Shown here: positions 16,904 through 25,831 of the stretch, one piece after another | How positions within the stretch are numbered: position 1 is the first letter of the stretch | Layout: every line of letters starts with the position of its first letter | Source: an uncultured Clostridia bacterium | GTDB lineage: Bacteria; Bacillota; Clostridia; Oscillospirales; Acutalibacteraceae | Assembly (NCBI GenBank): GCA_947589485.1 | Contig: CANQBK010000014.1 | Location: forward strand, 1-38,135 | Direction: 5' to 3' | Length of the DNA stretch: 38,135 bases | Program-made: the position numbers and the translations under genes | The notes under the pieces: generated by a model | What the model was told of the DNA's origin: nothing | The model's input: the letters and a program-made list of their open reading frames with translations, nothing else | Databases searched by the model: none

Positions 16904-17503
16904 TTATCCTTTTGTATATTTTTTCCTCAAAAGCTCTGACAGCTCTCTTAGGGCTTTTCCCCTGTGACTTATGGAATCCTTTTGGTTATCGGTAAGTTCG
17001 GCAAAAGTTTTGTTTCCTTCAACAAAAAATATCGGGTCATAACCAAAACCATCGGTTCCCCTTGGAGCATAGCCGATTGTTCCTTCACATTCGCCGAAAG
17101 CAAAAAGTTTTTCCCCGTTGGGAAAATAACAGCATATAACACATTCAAAACGTGCATTTCTGTTGTCGCTGCCGCTTTCCCGAAGCTCCGAAAGCAATTT
17201 ATTTATTCTGTCCTCATCGCTTGCATTTTCTCCTGCATAACGTGCAGAATAAACTCCCGGTCTGCCGTTAAGTGCCTCAACAACAAGTCCCGAATCGTCG
17301 GCTATTGCCGGCAAGCCTGTTTTTTCACACGCGGCTTTTGCTTTAAGCTCCGCATTCTCCTTGAATGTTTCTCCGCTCTCCTCAACATCGTCAAGTGTTT
17401 TTCCGAGTTGTGCAGCCGTCTTGGCATAAATACCGAGCGGATTTAATATTCTTGAAAGCTCCGCTGCCTTTTTTTCATTATTTGAAGCAATCACAAAGTT
17501 CAT
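16904..17503 (-). CDS. rdgB: XTP/dITP diphosphatase (RdgB/HAM1 family)
   Basis: The enzyme removes non-canonical purine nucleoside triphosphates (XTP, dITP) by releasing pyrophosphate. The product (199 aa) has the N-terminal substrate motif MNFVIASNNEKKAAEL and the conserved ETFKENAELKAKAA. The catalytic ADDSGL (about 65-70) is followed by LNGRPGVYSARYAG, and GYDPIFF and SHRGKAL occur near the C-terminus. The start is ATG 17503, preceded by GGAAAG; an ATG at 17527 adds eight basic residues not typical of the family. A 9-bp hairpin lies between it and ftsY. Confidence 0.97.
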   Translation of the reverse strand: MNFVIASNNEKKAAELSRILNPLGIYAKTAAQLGKTLDDVEESGETFKENAELKAKAACEKTGLPAIADDSGLVVEALNGRPGVYSARYAGENASDEDRINKLLSELRESGSDNRNARFECVICCYFPNGEKLFAFGECEGTIGYAPRGTDGFGYDPIFFVEGNKTFAELTDNQKDSISHRGKALRELSELLRKKYTKG

Positions 17504-17553
17504 ACTTCTTTCCTTCTTCCTTTTCAAAATATATTTTTCCTATTTTTTCCTTT

Positions 17554-17582
17554 ATTCGGTAAGCAAAAGTATTTTACCGAAT
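17554..17582. other. Perfect hairpin between ftsY and rdgB
   Basis: ATTCGGTAA (17554-17562) and TTACCGAAT (17574-17582) form a 9-bp stem with an 11-nt loop. On the minus strand it is followed by purine-rich AAAGGAAAAAATAGG, not a T-run. It therefore does not look like a standard terminator, and transcription may continue from ftsY into rdgB. It could stabilise mRNA ends or mark a processing site. Confidence 0.5.
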
Positions 17583-17608
17583 TTAAATTGTCTTATAAAA
17601 AATCAAGA

Positions 17609-18835
17609 TTAGCTGTCGTTACCGCTTTCACGCCAGCTTTTAAGCCACTCATCGTCCTCGGACGATTCTGTGGGCGTACTTGACCAGTTAAACTGTTTTT
17701 TGGGTTTACGTTCGGTTTCTGTTCTCGTTCTCGGTTTTTCTTTAACCTCAACGGGTTTAGCTTCGGGTTCGTCATTGTCATCGGGCTGTTCGCCGTTTCT
17801 CCAGCTTCTGAGCCACTCATCTTCTTCCGAAAGAGGTTCGGCGGCGTTTTGTTCCTCATCATTGGTGACATTTTGAGTATCCGAAACAGATTTATCCTGT
17901 TCCGCACTTTTTTCGCCGTCGTCATAATCGTCGGAAAACAGTGCCTTTGCAAATACATCGGGATTAAACGGCTGCAAATCATCTATTTGTTCACCGACCC
18001 CTATGTATTTAACGGGAACATTGAGTTCTTCTTTTATTGCAAGAACCACGCCGCCCTTTGCGGTACCGTCAAGCTTTGTAAGAATTATACCGGTAATACC
18101 TGCGGCACTTTTAAACTCCTTGGTTTGGTTAACGGCATTTTGCCCTGTTGTTGCGTCAAGAACAAGAAGAACCTCTTTTGCAGAGTTTGGAAGCTCGCGG
18201 TCGATTATTCGGTTTATTTTTTCAAGTTCCGCCATAAGGTTCTTTTTGTTATGAAGGCGTCCTGCGGTATCCACGATTATAATGTCGCTGCCTTTTGCCT
18301 TTGCCGACGAAATCGAGTCAAAAACCACGGCTGCGGGGTCGGAACCCTCATTTTGTTTAATTATGTCGGCACCCGCACGTTCAGCCCATATTTGCAGTTG
18401 TTCTATTGCCGCCGCACGGAACGTATCCGCCGCCGCAAGCGTTACTTTTTTTCCGCGCCGTGTAAAGTTAGCCGCTAACTTTCCTATGGTAGTTGTTTTT
18501 CCTACGCCGTTTACGCCTATTACAAGAATAACGGACGGTTTGGTACTGATGTCAAGCTCACGTTCACCCTGAAGCATTTCACTTATAACTTCAGCAAGCA
18601 ATCCGTGTATTTTTGACGGTTCCGTAATACCGTCTTTTTTTACCCTTATACGAAGCTCCTCACATATTTTTTCGGCTGTATGGATACCAACATCGCCCAT
18701 TACAAGAAGTTCTTCAAGCTCCTCAAACAAATCATCGTCAATTTTAGTAAACGACTTGAGCATTTCGTCTATTCGACCTACAATGGCATCTCTTGTCTTT
18801 TTCAGACCATTCTTTATTTTTGAAAAAAATCCCAT
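17609..18835 (-). CDS. ftsY: Signal recognition particle receptor FtsY with acidic C-terminal extension
   Basis: FtsY is the membrane-associated GTPase that receives SRP-bound ribosomes. The NG domain is complete: P-loop [15 protein letters not shown] (about 105-119), [16 protein letters not shown] and [10 protein letters not shown]. The start is ATG 18835 with GGAGG 6 nt upstream, which gives 408 aa. Unusually, the N-terminal A domain is almost absent, and about 106 residues follow the usual end of the NG domain ([13 protein letters not shown], about 302). This tail is acidic and low in complexity. It carries two copies of DEWL(R/K)SWR, at about residues 338-348 and 394-405; the second nearly ends the protein. 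It follows smc by about 120 nt, with a degenerate hairpin repeat between them. Confidence 0.97.
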   Translation of the reverse strand: MGFFSKIKNGLKKTRDAIVGRIDEMLKSFTKIDDDLFEELEELLVMGDVGIHTAEKICEELRIRVKKDGITEPSKIHGLLAEVISEMLQGERELDISTKPSVILVIGVNGVGKTTTIGKLAANFTRRGKKVTLAAADTFRAAAIEQLQIWAERAGADIIKQNEGSDPAAVVFDSISSAKAKGSDIIIVDTAGRLHNKKNLMAELEKINRIIDRELPNSAKEVLLVLDATTGQNAVNQTKEFKSAAGITGIILTKLDGTAKGGVVLAIKEELNVPVKYIGVGEQIDDLQPFNPDVFAKALFSDDYDDGEKSAEQDKSVSDTQNVTNDEEQNAAEPLSEEDEWLRSWRNGEQPDDNDEPEAKPVEVKEKPRTRTETERKPKKQFNWSSTPTESSEDDEWLKSWRESGNDS

Positions 18836-18851
18836 ACTATTCCTCCAATAA

Positions 18852-18926
18852 ATCAGCGCAGGCACTGCGTGAATAAACTTTTGATTTGCAATCCGAGCGA
18901 GCGGCAGTGCTGATTGCCTGCGCTAA
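18852..18926. repeat. Probable degenerate remnant of the modular hairpin repeat
   Basis: AGCGCAGGCA (18855-18864) and TGCCTGCGCT (18915-18924) form a perfect 10-bp inverted repeat. Between them lie TTGCAATCCGAGCGAGCGG and TGATTGCCTGCGC. These match TTGCAATACGAGTGAGCGG and CGAATCGCCTGCGCC in the block at 25640-25695. The proline-poor spacer has no coding potential. It lies between smc and ftsY. Confidence 0.6.
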
Positions 18927-18955
18927 GAGCGAAACACTTAATCTTCTGTCGCTGT

Positions 18956-21900
18956 TTATGCTTTAAGTCCGAGCTTTTGCTCAACTTCACTTGCACGAAG
19001 CTCAAGCAGCTTTGAAATCCCTCTGTCCTGCATAGTCACACCGTACAGAACATCTGCCTCTTCCATTGTTCCCCGTCTATGGGTTATACATATAAACTGC
19101 GTCTTGTCATTCATTCGTCTGAGATAAGCCGCAAAACGATAAACATTTACATCGTCAAGCGCAGCCTCTATTTCGTCCATTACACAAAAAGGTGCCGGAC
19201 TTACTTTCATTATAGCAAAATATAATGAAATTGCAACAAGCGCCTTTTCACCTCCGGAAAGAAGCTCTATGTGAGATACCAGTTTTCCGGGAGGTTCAAC
19301 CGAAATTTCAATTCCCGACGTAAGAATATTTTCAGGGTCGGTAAGCGAAAGTGACGCCTTGCCGCCTCCGAACAGCTCTACAAATGTTGAAGAAAAATTT
19401 TGGTTTATCAAATTGAATCTTTCAACAAATATTTCGTGCATTTGCTTGGTAAGGTCACCGATAAGACGCAGCAATTCGGACTTTGACTTTTCCACATCTC
19501 CAATTTGCACTTTCAAAAATTCATAACGTTCTTTTACTTCTTTGTATTCGTCAATGGCGGAAACGTTTACCGAGCCGAGAGCCTTTATTTTTTGTTTCAA
19601 CTCCGCAAGCCTGCGCCGAGCCTTGCCCGTATCATCTATTTCTATTGCAGTGCTTTCTGCCTCTCTCTTGGTAAGCTCATATTCCTCCCACAGCTTGCCT
19701 ACAATTTCATCGTACTGGTTTTGCAGTCCGCTGCGCCTTTCCTCAAGCCTTGCAAGTTCGCCGTTGATGTTTTCACGCTCCGATATTTTTTCTCTTTCAT
19801 TTTGCCTAAGCTCGGAAGCGCGCTTTTCAAGAAGCATCTTCTCATTATTAAATTTTTCGATAGCCTGCCGTAATTCCGTGTTCCTTTCGGCAATACATTC
19901 TATATCCTTTTCAAGCTGTTCGATTTTCTTATCCGTACTTTCGTTTTTTGACGTAAGCTCGGAAATTTCTTTTTTGTTCAGTCTTATTTTTTCTCCCGAA
20001 GAGTCTATACGTATTCCCGCGCTTTCAATTTCGTTTTCCGCGCTTGAAATATCTTTTTCCAACGTAAGAACTTTAATGCGAAGCTCCTGGATTTTTTCCG
20101 CTACGCTCTCACGCCTGAGTACAAAATCATTTCGAGAACCCGCAAGCGTTTGTACAATATCTTCGTTTTCCTTTATTTTTTCGTTGTACTCCTCTATTTC
20201 CCGATGTGAGTTTTCCATCAGCGTTTTAAGCTCTTCAAGCCTTAACATTGATTCTTCGTGTTCCCTTTGGATTTCGTCAAGAGATTTCTCCGTATTGTTA
20301 AGCTCCGTTGTACGGCTTTTTATTTCGGCTTCGATTTTTATTTTATCCTCCGTCATTACCGAAAGTCTTTCTTTAAGCGTATTAAGGGAACCGATTATTT
20401 TTTCAAGCTCGGAACGTGATGTATTGTAATTGCTCTCCTCACGCTTTGCCAAATCAGAAAGCCTGCGAGCGTCATCAGTAATTTTTTCAATTTCTGCGGC
20501 ACGTCCCAGCAATCCCGCATTTTTTGCCAGTGAACCTCCGGTAAGCGAACCTCCCGAATTTACGACCTGACCGTCAAGCGTAACGACTCTGAAACGGTAC
20601 GAATATTTCTTTGCTATTTCCGCCGCACAGTCAATATCTTTGGCAATGACTATACGCCCCAACAGATTTGATAAAATATCTTTGTAACATTCGTCACAAG
20701 AACACAGCTTTGACGCAATCCCCACAAACCCGTCACAGCTTTCAAGATTTCGTTCGTTAAGCTCACGTCCCTTTATTATTGATATTGGCAAAAAGGTTGC
20801 CCGTCCGCCGTCGTTTTTCTTCAGATACGCAATAGCTTGCTTAGCGTCGGAATCGCTCTCGGTAACTATATTTTGCATTGCCGCGCCAAGTGCAATTTCA
20901 ACCGCTGTACTATACTTAGCAGGAGTTTTTATAACTCTCGATACGGGACCGTGTATCCCTTTAAGCACGCCTTTTTTAGCTTCACGCATAATTATTTTTA
21001 CACTGCGAGTAAAGCCCTCAAGATTACGTTCCAGTTCTTCCAGTATTTTTGCTTTTCTGAAAAGCTGTTCGGAATCAAGCCTGAACTTATCGGTCCTGAC
21101 TTTAAGCTCATCACATTCATTCGACTTTTTCTCGGCGGTAATCTGTATTTCCCGAATTTCGGAATTTAACTTATCAATATTTTCAATACAGTCGTTCCGC
21201 ATTTTATTGTAATCCGAAATTATATTTTTCAGCGTTTGGGTTTGAGATGACCGAGCCTTTAAAGTATTTTCAATAATATCTATTCTTCCCGTCAATTCGT
21301 CCGACGACGAAGAAGAAGTCATATATCTGATTTTTGCGTCGGACATTTTTTCGGTAAATTCAGCGACAACTGCATTTATTTCGTCAATTTTTTCCGATGA
21401 CATACTTTCTCTTGATTTAATAGATTCAAGTTCTTCCGTATATTTTTCCAACGCCTTACGGTGTTCTTCAAGCCGTATGGTATTCTCTTTGATGATATTC
21501 TTTTTTTCTTCTATTTCCCTGTAAATTTCATCGCCGGATTTTATTATGGAATCATTTTCAAAATTGATTCGTTCAATTGTCTGCTTATTATGTAGAATAT
21601 CATTTCTCAAAACGGAAATTTGAGATTTTTTATCGGCGCTTTGCTCATCATTAGACGATATTTCTCCCCTGATTGTATCGGCACGGGCTGTAAAATTGTT
21701 TTGCTCGGAAAATATTTTTTCACTTTCCGCCGTAATTCGGCGCAAAGCCTCTTCGGTATCTTCATATTGAGTTCTTGCGGCTGAAATTCTGTCGTCCTGC
21801 TCACGAATTGAAGCCGACGATTTTTCGAGGGTTTTTAACCAGAGAGCAATCTCCAAACTGCGTTTTTCCTCGGCATATTCAAGGTAGGATTTTGCCTTTT

Positions 21901-22528
21901 CCGACTGAATACGCAAAGGCTCCACTCTGCCCTCAAGCTCCGACATTATATCTCTGAGCCGCACCAGATTTTCCTCGGTTTTGTCAAGACGTTTTTCGGC
22001 GTCTGCTTTTTTGTAGCGAAAACGTGAAATTCCCGCCGCCTCTTCAAAAATTTCACGTCTGTCCTCACTTTTGGTCGAAACGATAGAGTCGATTTTACCC
22101 TGACCTATCATTGAATATCCGTCACGCCCAAGACCCGTATCCATAAAAAGCTCGTGTATATCCTGAAGCCTTACTGCGGCATTATTAATAAGATATTCAC
22201 TGTTGCCGGAGCGGTAGAACCGCCTTGTTACCGAAACCTCATCGCCGTCATACCTCAGCGCCCTGTCCGAATTGTCAACTGACAGCGTAACCTGAGCATA
22301 TCCTGTTTTTTTGCGCTGACGGGTACCGTTAAAAATAACGTCCTCCATTTTTGAACATCTCAGTGACTTTGCCGATTGTTCACCGAGTACCCACCTTATG
22401 GCGTCGCTTATATTGCTTTTTCCGCTTCCGTTGGGACCGACGACCGCAGTTATTCCGTCGGTAAAATCCAATCTTGTTTTGTCCGGAAATGTTTTAAATC
22501 CCTGCACTTCAAGAGCTTTTAACTTCAC
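18956..22528 (-). CDS. smc: Chromosome segregation protein SMC
   Basis: This full-length SMC ATPase of 1190 aa forms the condensin complex with ScpA and ScpB, which are not encoded in this window. Walker A is GPNGSGKSN (residues 31-39). Long coiled-coil arms flank a hinge at about residues 515-660 (GIHGPVSRVI ... VVTLDGQVVNSGGSLTGGS). The signature motif LSGGEKALVAISLYFA and Walker B FCVMDEIEAALDD lie near the C-terminus. It starts with GTG at 22528 (preceded by GGTGAG); MKLKALEVQGFKTF is the usual N-terminus. It follows the radical SAM gene by 88 nt, and the order rnc-radical SAM-smc-ftsY is common in Clostridia. Confidence 0.98.
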   Translation of the reverse strand: MKLKALEVQGFKTFPDKTRLDFTDGITAVVGPNGSGKSNISDAIRWVLGEQSAKSLRCSKMEDVIFNGTRQRKKTGYAQVTLSVDNSDRALRYDGDEVSVTRRFYRSGNSEYLINNAAVRLQDIHELFMDTGLGRDGYSMIGQGKIDSIVSTKSEDRREIFEEAAGISRFRYKKADAEKRLDKTEENLVRLRDIMSELEGRVEPLRIQSEKAKSYLEYAEEKRSLEIALWLKTLEKSSASIREQDDRISAARTQYEDTEEALRRITAESEKIFSEQNNFTARADTIRGEISSNDEQSADKKSQISVLRNDILHNKQTIERINFENDSIIKSGDEIYREIEEKKNIIKENTIRLEEHRKALEKYTEELESIKSRESMSSEKIDEINAVVAEFTEKMSDAKIRYMTSSSSSDELTGRIDIIENTLKARSSQTQTLKNIISDYNKMRNDCIENIDKLNSEIREIQITAEKKSNECDELKVRTDKFRLDSEQLFRKAKILEELERNLEGFTRSVKIIMREAKKGVLKGIHGPVSRVIKTPAKYSTAVEIALGAAMQNIVTESDSDAKQAIAYLKKNDGGRATFLPISIIKGRELNERNLESCDGFVGIASKLCSCDECYKDILSNLLGRIVIAKDIDCAAEIAKKYSYRFRVVTLDGQVVNSGGSLTGGSLAKNAGLLGRAAEIEKITDDARRLSDLAKREESNYNTSRSELEKIIGSLNTLKERLSVMTEDKIKIEAEIKSRTTELNNTEKSLDEIQREHEESMLRLEELKTLMENSHREIEEYNEKIKENEDIVQTLAGSRNDFVLRRESVAEKIQELRIKVLTLEKDISSAENEIESAGIRIDSSGEKIRLNKKEISELTSKNESTDKKIEQLEKDIECIAERNTELRQAIEKFNNEKMLLEKRASELRQNEREKISERENINGELARLEERRSGLQNQYDEIVGKLWEEYELTKREAESTAIEIDDTGKARRRLAELKQKIKALGSVNVSAIDEYKEVKERYEFLKVQIGDVEKSKSELLRLIGDLTKQMHEIFVERFNLINQNFSSTFVELFGGGKASLSLTDPENILTSGIEISVEPPGKLVSHIELLSGGEKALVAISLYFAIMKVSPAPFCVMDEIEAALDDVNVYRFAAYLRRMNDKTQFICITHRRGTMEEADVLYGVTMQDRGISKLLELRASEVEQKLGLKA

Positions 22529-22616
22529 TTTCTCACCAACCGTATAAAAACGTTAAAAATATTTGTCCGGATAAATTTATCACTTTCGGGAAAATCCGGA
22601 ATTTTTTTGTATTATA

Positions 22617-23621
22617 TCAGTATTGCCTGGCTCTCACCCCATATTTCGGCAAAGAGCAATCCTGACGTACTATTGCAATTATACCAAGCGCTTTCAGCCT
22701 TTCAAGGTTTCTTCTGTTCTGTCCTATAAAGCGCGACACGGAACGCGGATTTACATAAAATTCAGCCGTACAGTTCGCTATACCGTTACGTTGTATCTCC
22801 GCAAGAGTATTTTTGTAAATTATTTCACTTTCGCAAAGCTCTCTGAACGCCGGATGATATGCGCCCGCCGCCATATTTTTATGCAGGCTCTCACTGTCGT
22901 GCAGTCCCAGACGAATAACATTTATATTTTTTTCCTCAAAAAAACCAAGAAGTTCGGAGCAAAGCATAACAGCGTCCTCAAGTCTTTCGGGAATATATTC
23001 ACCGTTACGATAAAGGTCAAAAAGCTCGGTTCCCCTCATTACAACGGTAGGATAAATTCTTACCGTATCGGGCTGCAAATCCGCAATGTTTTTTGCCGTA
23101 AACTTATCCTTTTCGTCGCTGCTCTTATACATTCCCGTCATCATTTGAAGTCCGAGTGAAAAGCCGTAGTCCTTGATAAGGTGTGAAGCGTCTTGAACGT
23201 CTTTTGCCGAATGACCTCTATGGTTCGCTATAAGGACATCATCACACATACTTTGCGCTCCAAGCTCGATTGAGGTTACGCCGTATTCTTTCAGTATATC
23301 AAGTACATCGTTGTCTATCGCATCGGGACGCGTAGAAAGCCTTATACCCTCAAACTCACCGTTCTTTACATAGGGTGCGGCTGCCGAAAGCAGCTCCGTC
23401 ATATATCCGCGGTCAATTGCCGTAAAACTGCCGCCAAAAAACGCTATTTCGGTATTTTGTGTTTTATCTCCCAAACTTTTCCTTGCTGTATTTACCGCAC
23501 TTACAACGTCGTCGGGCGTTGGCTGATACGCTTGTCCCGTAATTTCCTTTTGGTTGCAAAAACTGCATCTGTACGGACAGCCGTTGTGCGGTACAAACAG
23601 TGCTACATTTGAATGTTTCAA
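22617..23621 (-). CDS. Elp3-like radical SAM protein (no acetyltransferase domain)
   Basis: The product (334 aa) is a radical SAM enzyme. NGCPYRCSFCNQ carries the CxxxCxxC cluster motif (C15, C19, C22), and AFFGGSFTAID and RLSTRPDAID are typical of the Elp3/COG1243 branch. Unlike eukaryotic and archaeal Elp3, it has no C-terminal GNAT domain. Short proteins of this type are common next to smc and rnc in Clostridia, and their substrate is not settled. The start is TTG at 23621, overlapping the rnc stop (TTGA); a GGAG lies about 11 nt upstream. Translation is thus coupled to rnc. Confidence 0.93.
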   Translation of the reverse strand: MKHSNVALFVPHNGCPYRCSFCNQKEITGQAYQPTPDDVVSAVNTARKSLGDKTQNTEIAFFGGSFTAIDRGYMTELLSAAAPYVKNGEFEGIRLSTRPDAIDNDVLDILKEYGVTSIELGAQSMCDDVLIANHRGHSAKDVQDASHLIKDYGFSLGLQMMTGMYKSSDEKDKFTAKNIADLQPDTVRIYPTVVMRGTELFDLYRNGEYIPERLEDAVMLCSELLGFFEEKNINVIRLGLHDSESLHKNMAAGAYHPAFRELCESEIIYKNTLAEIQRNGIANCTAEFYVNPRSVSRFIGQNRRNLERLKALGIIAIVRQDCSLPKYGVRARQY

Positions 23622-24292
23622 TATCCCATCAACTCCAAAGCTTCTCTTGCGGCCTGCTGTTCTGCTTCCTTTTTGCTTCTGCCGCCGCCTTTTCCTATCA
23701 CGTTATTGTTAAGGTGTACCTCAACAAAAAAATGTTTATCGTGGTCGGGACCCTCCTCGCCGGTCAGAACATAAGAAAGACGTTCCTCCGGATTTTTTTG
23801 TATAATCTCCTGAAGAGTGGTTTTATAGTCCTTAAATATACGTGGTTTAGGATTTTTTATTTCAGGCTCAACAAACGACAAAATAAATCTTCCTGCTTCT
23901 TTCATTCCCGAATCGAGATAGATAGAAGCGATAACAGCCTCGAACGCATCTGCAAGAATAGACGGCCGTTCCTGTCCGTTAAGATTTCTTTCTCCTTTGC
24001 TCAGCTTCAAATATTTTCCCAGTCCCAACTTCTTTGCGAAGCGGCATAAACTCTTTTCGCATACAAGTGAAGCTCTCAATTTTGAAAGCTCTCCTTCCGG
24101 AAGATTCGGACAATTACGGTAAATATAGTCAGAAACGACTATACTCAGCACAGCGTCGCCCAAAAATTCCAAACGCTCGTTGCTTTTTGAGCCGTGGCGA
24201 ACCTCGTTTGCATAAGATGAATGTGTAAGTGCATTTTCAAGATAGGCAATATTTTTATATTTATAACCTATGCTTTTTTCCAACTCTCTCAT
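23618..24292 (-). CDS. rnc: Ribonuclease III
   Basis: RNase III cleaves double-stranded RNA in rRNA and mRNA processing. The 224-residue product has the catalytic signature NERLEFLGDAVLS (residues 38-50) and a second acidic site in ADAFEAVIASIYLDSG. A C-terminal dsRNA-binding domain covers about 156-222 (TLQEIIQKN ... GGGRSKKEAEQQAAREAL). The ATG at 24292 is preceded by GGGG, and the gene starts 5 nt after plsX. Plx-rnc-smc linkage is typical of Firmicutes, though acpP, often between plsX and rnc, is absent here. Confidence 0.98.
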   Translation of the reverse strand: MRELEKSIGYKYKNIAYLENALTHSSYANEVRHGSKSNERLEFLGDAVLSIVVSDYIYRNCPNLPEGELSKLRASLVCEKSLCRFAKKLGLGKYLKLSKGERNLNGQERPSILADAFEAVIASIYLDSGMKEAGRFILSFVEPEIKNPKPRIFKDYKTTLQEIIQKNPEERLSYVLTGEEGPDHDKHFFVEVHLNNNVIGKGGGRSKKEAEQQAAREALELMGY

Positions 24293-24297
24293 ATATG

Positions 24298-25311
24298 TTA
24301 GTCCCCTTCATCTTTATTTTTAAGTTTAATGATATTTTCCTCTATTTTACCTATAACATCGGTTTCCGTAAAATCTATAACAGACTTCATTGCCGTGACC
24401 AAGGTATCCGCCTTTGCGCTTCCGTGGGCTTTAAGAACGGGTTTTGAAACACCCATAACAGGCGCCGCACCGTATTGATTGTAGTCGAAATATTCTTTTA
24501 ACTCATAAATTTCCTTTTTTATAATTGCGGCTGCCAGTTTTGTTTTAAGATTTTTAAAGAAAACACCTTTTATTTTTTTAAATAACTCTTTTGCAACTCC
24601 CTCGTACATTTTCACGATTATATTTCCGGTAAATCCATCGGCAACTATAACATCGGCAACGCCGGCGGGAATATCTCTTGCTTCCGTATTTCCTATAAAG
24701 TTGATTTGGCTTTTTTTCAACAGCTTAAACGCCTCGTGCTGAAGCTCTCCTCCCTTGTGTTCCTCGGTACCCACATTTGCAAGAGCAACGCGTGGATTTT
24801 CAATATGTTGAACATTTTCCATATAAACGGAACCCATTATTCCGAACTGCTGAAGCATTTCGGGGCGCACCTCAACATTTGCTCCACTGTCAATCAGCAA
24901 TACGGGACCCTTAGATGTAGGCATAACAGGCGAAAAAGCAGGACGTTTTACTCCCTTTATTCTTTTTACTATAAGTGTTGCACCCATAATTAACGCACCG
25001 CTGTTTCCTGCGGAAAGGAACGCATCACATTCTCCGTTTGCGACAAGACGAAGTCCCTCAGCCATAGAAGAATTTTTTTTAGACTTCATAATTTCTCCTG
25101 CCTCGTCGTCCATTGTAATAACGTCGGGCGCATCATAAATTTTAAAAGAAGAAATATCTATTTTATTTTCCTTTGCACATTGTTCTATTTTTTGAGTATT
25201 ACCCACAAGCGCAATATCCACTCCGTCATATTTTTCGGAGCAAAGAACACATCCCTTAATTATTTCGAGAGGTGCATTGTCACCCCCGAAAGCATCTACC
25301 AATATCTTCAT
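24298..25311 (-). CDS. plsX: Phosphate acyltransferase PlsX
   Basis: PlsX converts acyl-ACP to acyl-phosphate, the first step of phosphatidic acid synthesis in most Gram-positive bacteria. The product (337 aa) opens with MKILVDAFGGDNAPLEIIKG, then shows SAGNSGALIMGA, RPAFSPVMPT, LIDSGANVEVRPEML and DGFTGNIIVKMYEG. All are family hallmarks. The ATG at 25311 is preceded by AAAGGAA. Only 57 nt separate its start from the hairpin repeat block at 25369-25756, and no convincing promoter lies in that gap. It heads the run plsX-rnc-radical SAM-smc-ftsY. Confidence 0.97.
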   Translation of the reverse strand: MKILVDAFGGDNAPLEIIKGCVLCSEKYDGVDIALVGNTQKIEQCAKENKIDISSFKIYDAPDVITMDDEAGEIMKSKKNSSMAEGLRLVANGECDAFLSAGNSGALIMGATLIVKRIKGVKRPAFSPVMPTSKGPVLLIDSGANVEVRPEMLQQFGIMGSVYMENVQHIENPRVALANVGTEEHKGGELQHEAFKLLKKSQINFIGNTEARDIPAGVADVIVADGFTGNIIVKMYEGVAKELFKKIKGVFFKNLKTKLAAAIIKKEIYELKEYFDYNQYGAAPVMGVSKPVLKAHGSAKADTLVTAMKSVIDFTETDVIGKIEENIIKLKNKDEGD

Positions 25312-25368
25312 TATGAAATTCCTTTCTTATATTTTCAACAAAAACGCAATCCAACCTTGCAAATAAAA

Positions 25369-25756
25369 GTTAAGGGCTCCGCCCTTAAAAACCCGCCAAA
25401 GGCTCTGCCTTTGGAATCCGCAAGCCTTTGAAAAGGCTTGACCGAAACTTTTAACTATGGATACATTAACTTATTGCGCGCGAATGTACTTATCGCTTGC
25501 AGTACAAGCTAAGGGACCGAGTGTTAAGGGCTCCGCCCTTAAAAACCCGCCAAAGGCTCCGCCTTTGGAATCCGCAAGCCTTTGAAAAGGCTTGACCGAA
25601 ACTTTTAACTATGGGTACATTAACTTACGCCGCGCGAATGTACCTATCTCTTGCAATACGAGTGAGCGGAGCGAACGATAACGCGAATCGCCTGCGCCGG
25701 CTCGGCGCCGCGAATTGACAGCGCAGGCACTGCGCCGCCGGCTCGGCGCCAAGCCC
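25369..25756 (+). repeat. Modular hairpin repeat block, two units plus GC-rich tail
   Basis: Two units start at 25369 and 25523. Both carry TTAAGGGC-TCC-GCCCTTAA, a CCAAAGGC/GCCTTTGG hairpin, an AAGCCTTT/AAAGGCTT stem and CGAAACTTTTAACTATGG. Unit 1 breaks off after GCTTGCAGTACAAGC. Unit 2 is complete and includes GTACATT (25616-25622) facing AATGTAC. A tail repeats GCGCCG-GCT-CGGCGC and GCGCAG-GCA-CTGCGC. On the minus strand several stems are followed by T-runs, so the block resembles a series of terminators pointing at plsX. No gene is seen. Confidence 0.9.
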
Positions 25757-25763
25757 TTAACTA

Positions 25764-25812
25764 TCATTAAAAAGCGTAAATTACGATACAGAAATACCGT
25801 AATTTACGCTTT
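25764..25812 (-). terminator. Rho-independent terminator after the metallophosphoesterase gene
   Basis: AAAGCGTAAATTACG (25771-25785) and CGTAATTTACGCTTT (25798-25812) form a perfect 15-bp stem with a 12-nt loop. On the minus strand TTTTTAATG follows. It lies 19 nt after the stop codon. Confidence 0.9.
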
Positions 25813-25831
25813 AGTTAATCGGCTTATAATT

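Noticed and set aside
17554..17582. Terminator between ftsY and rdgB
   Set aside because: The stem is good but no T-run follows on the minus strand, so I list it only as a hairpin.
25326..25354. A TTGGAT-17-TATAAG match as a plsX promoter
   Set aside because: Transcription would start at about 25319, removing most of the AAAGGAA ribosome binding site at 25319-25325, so it is unlikely to be the functional promoter.
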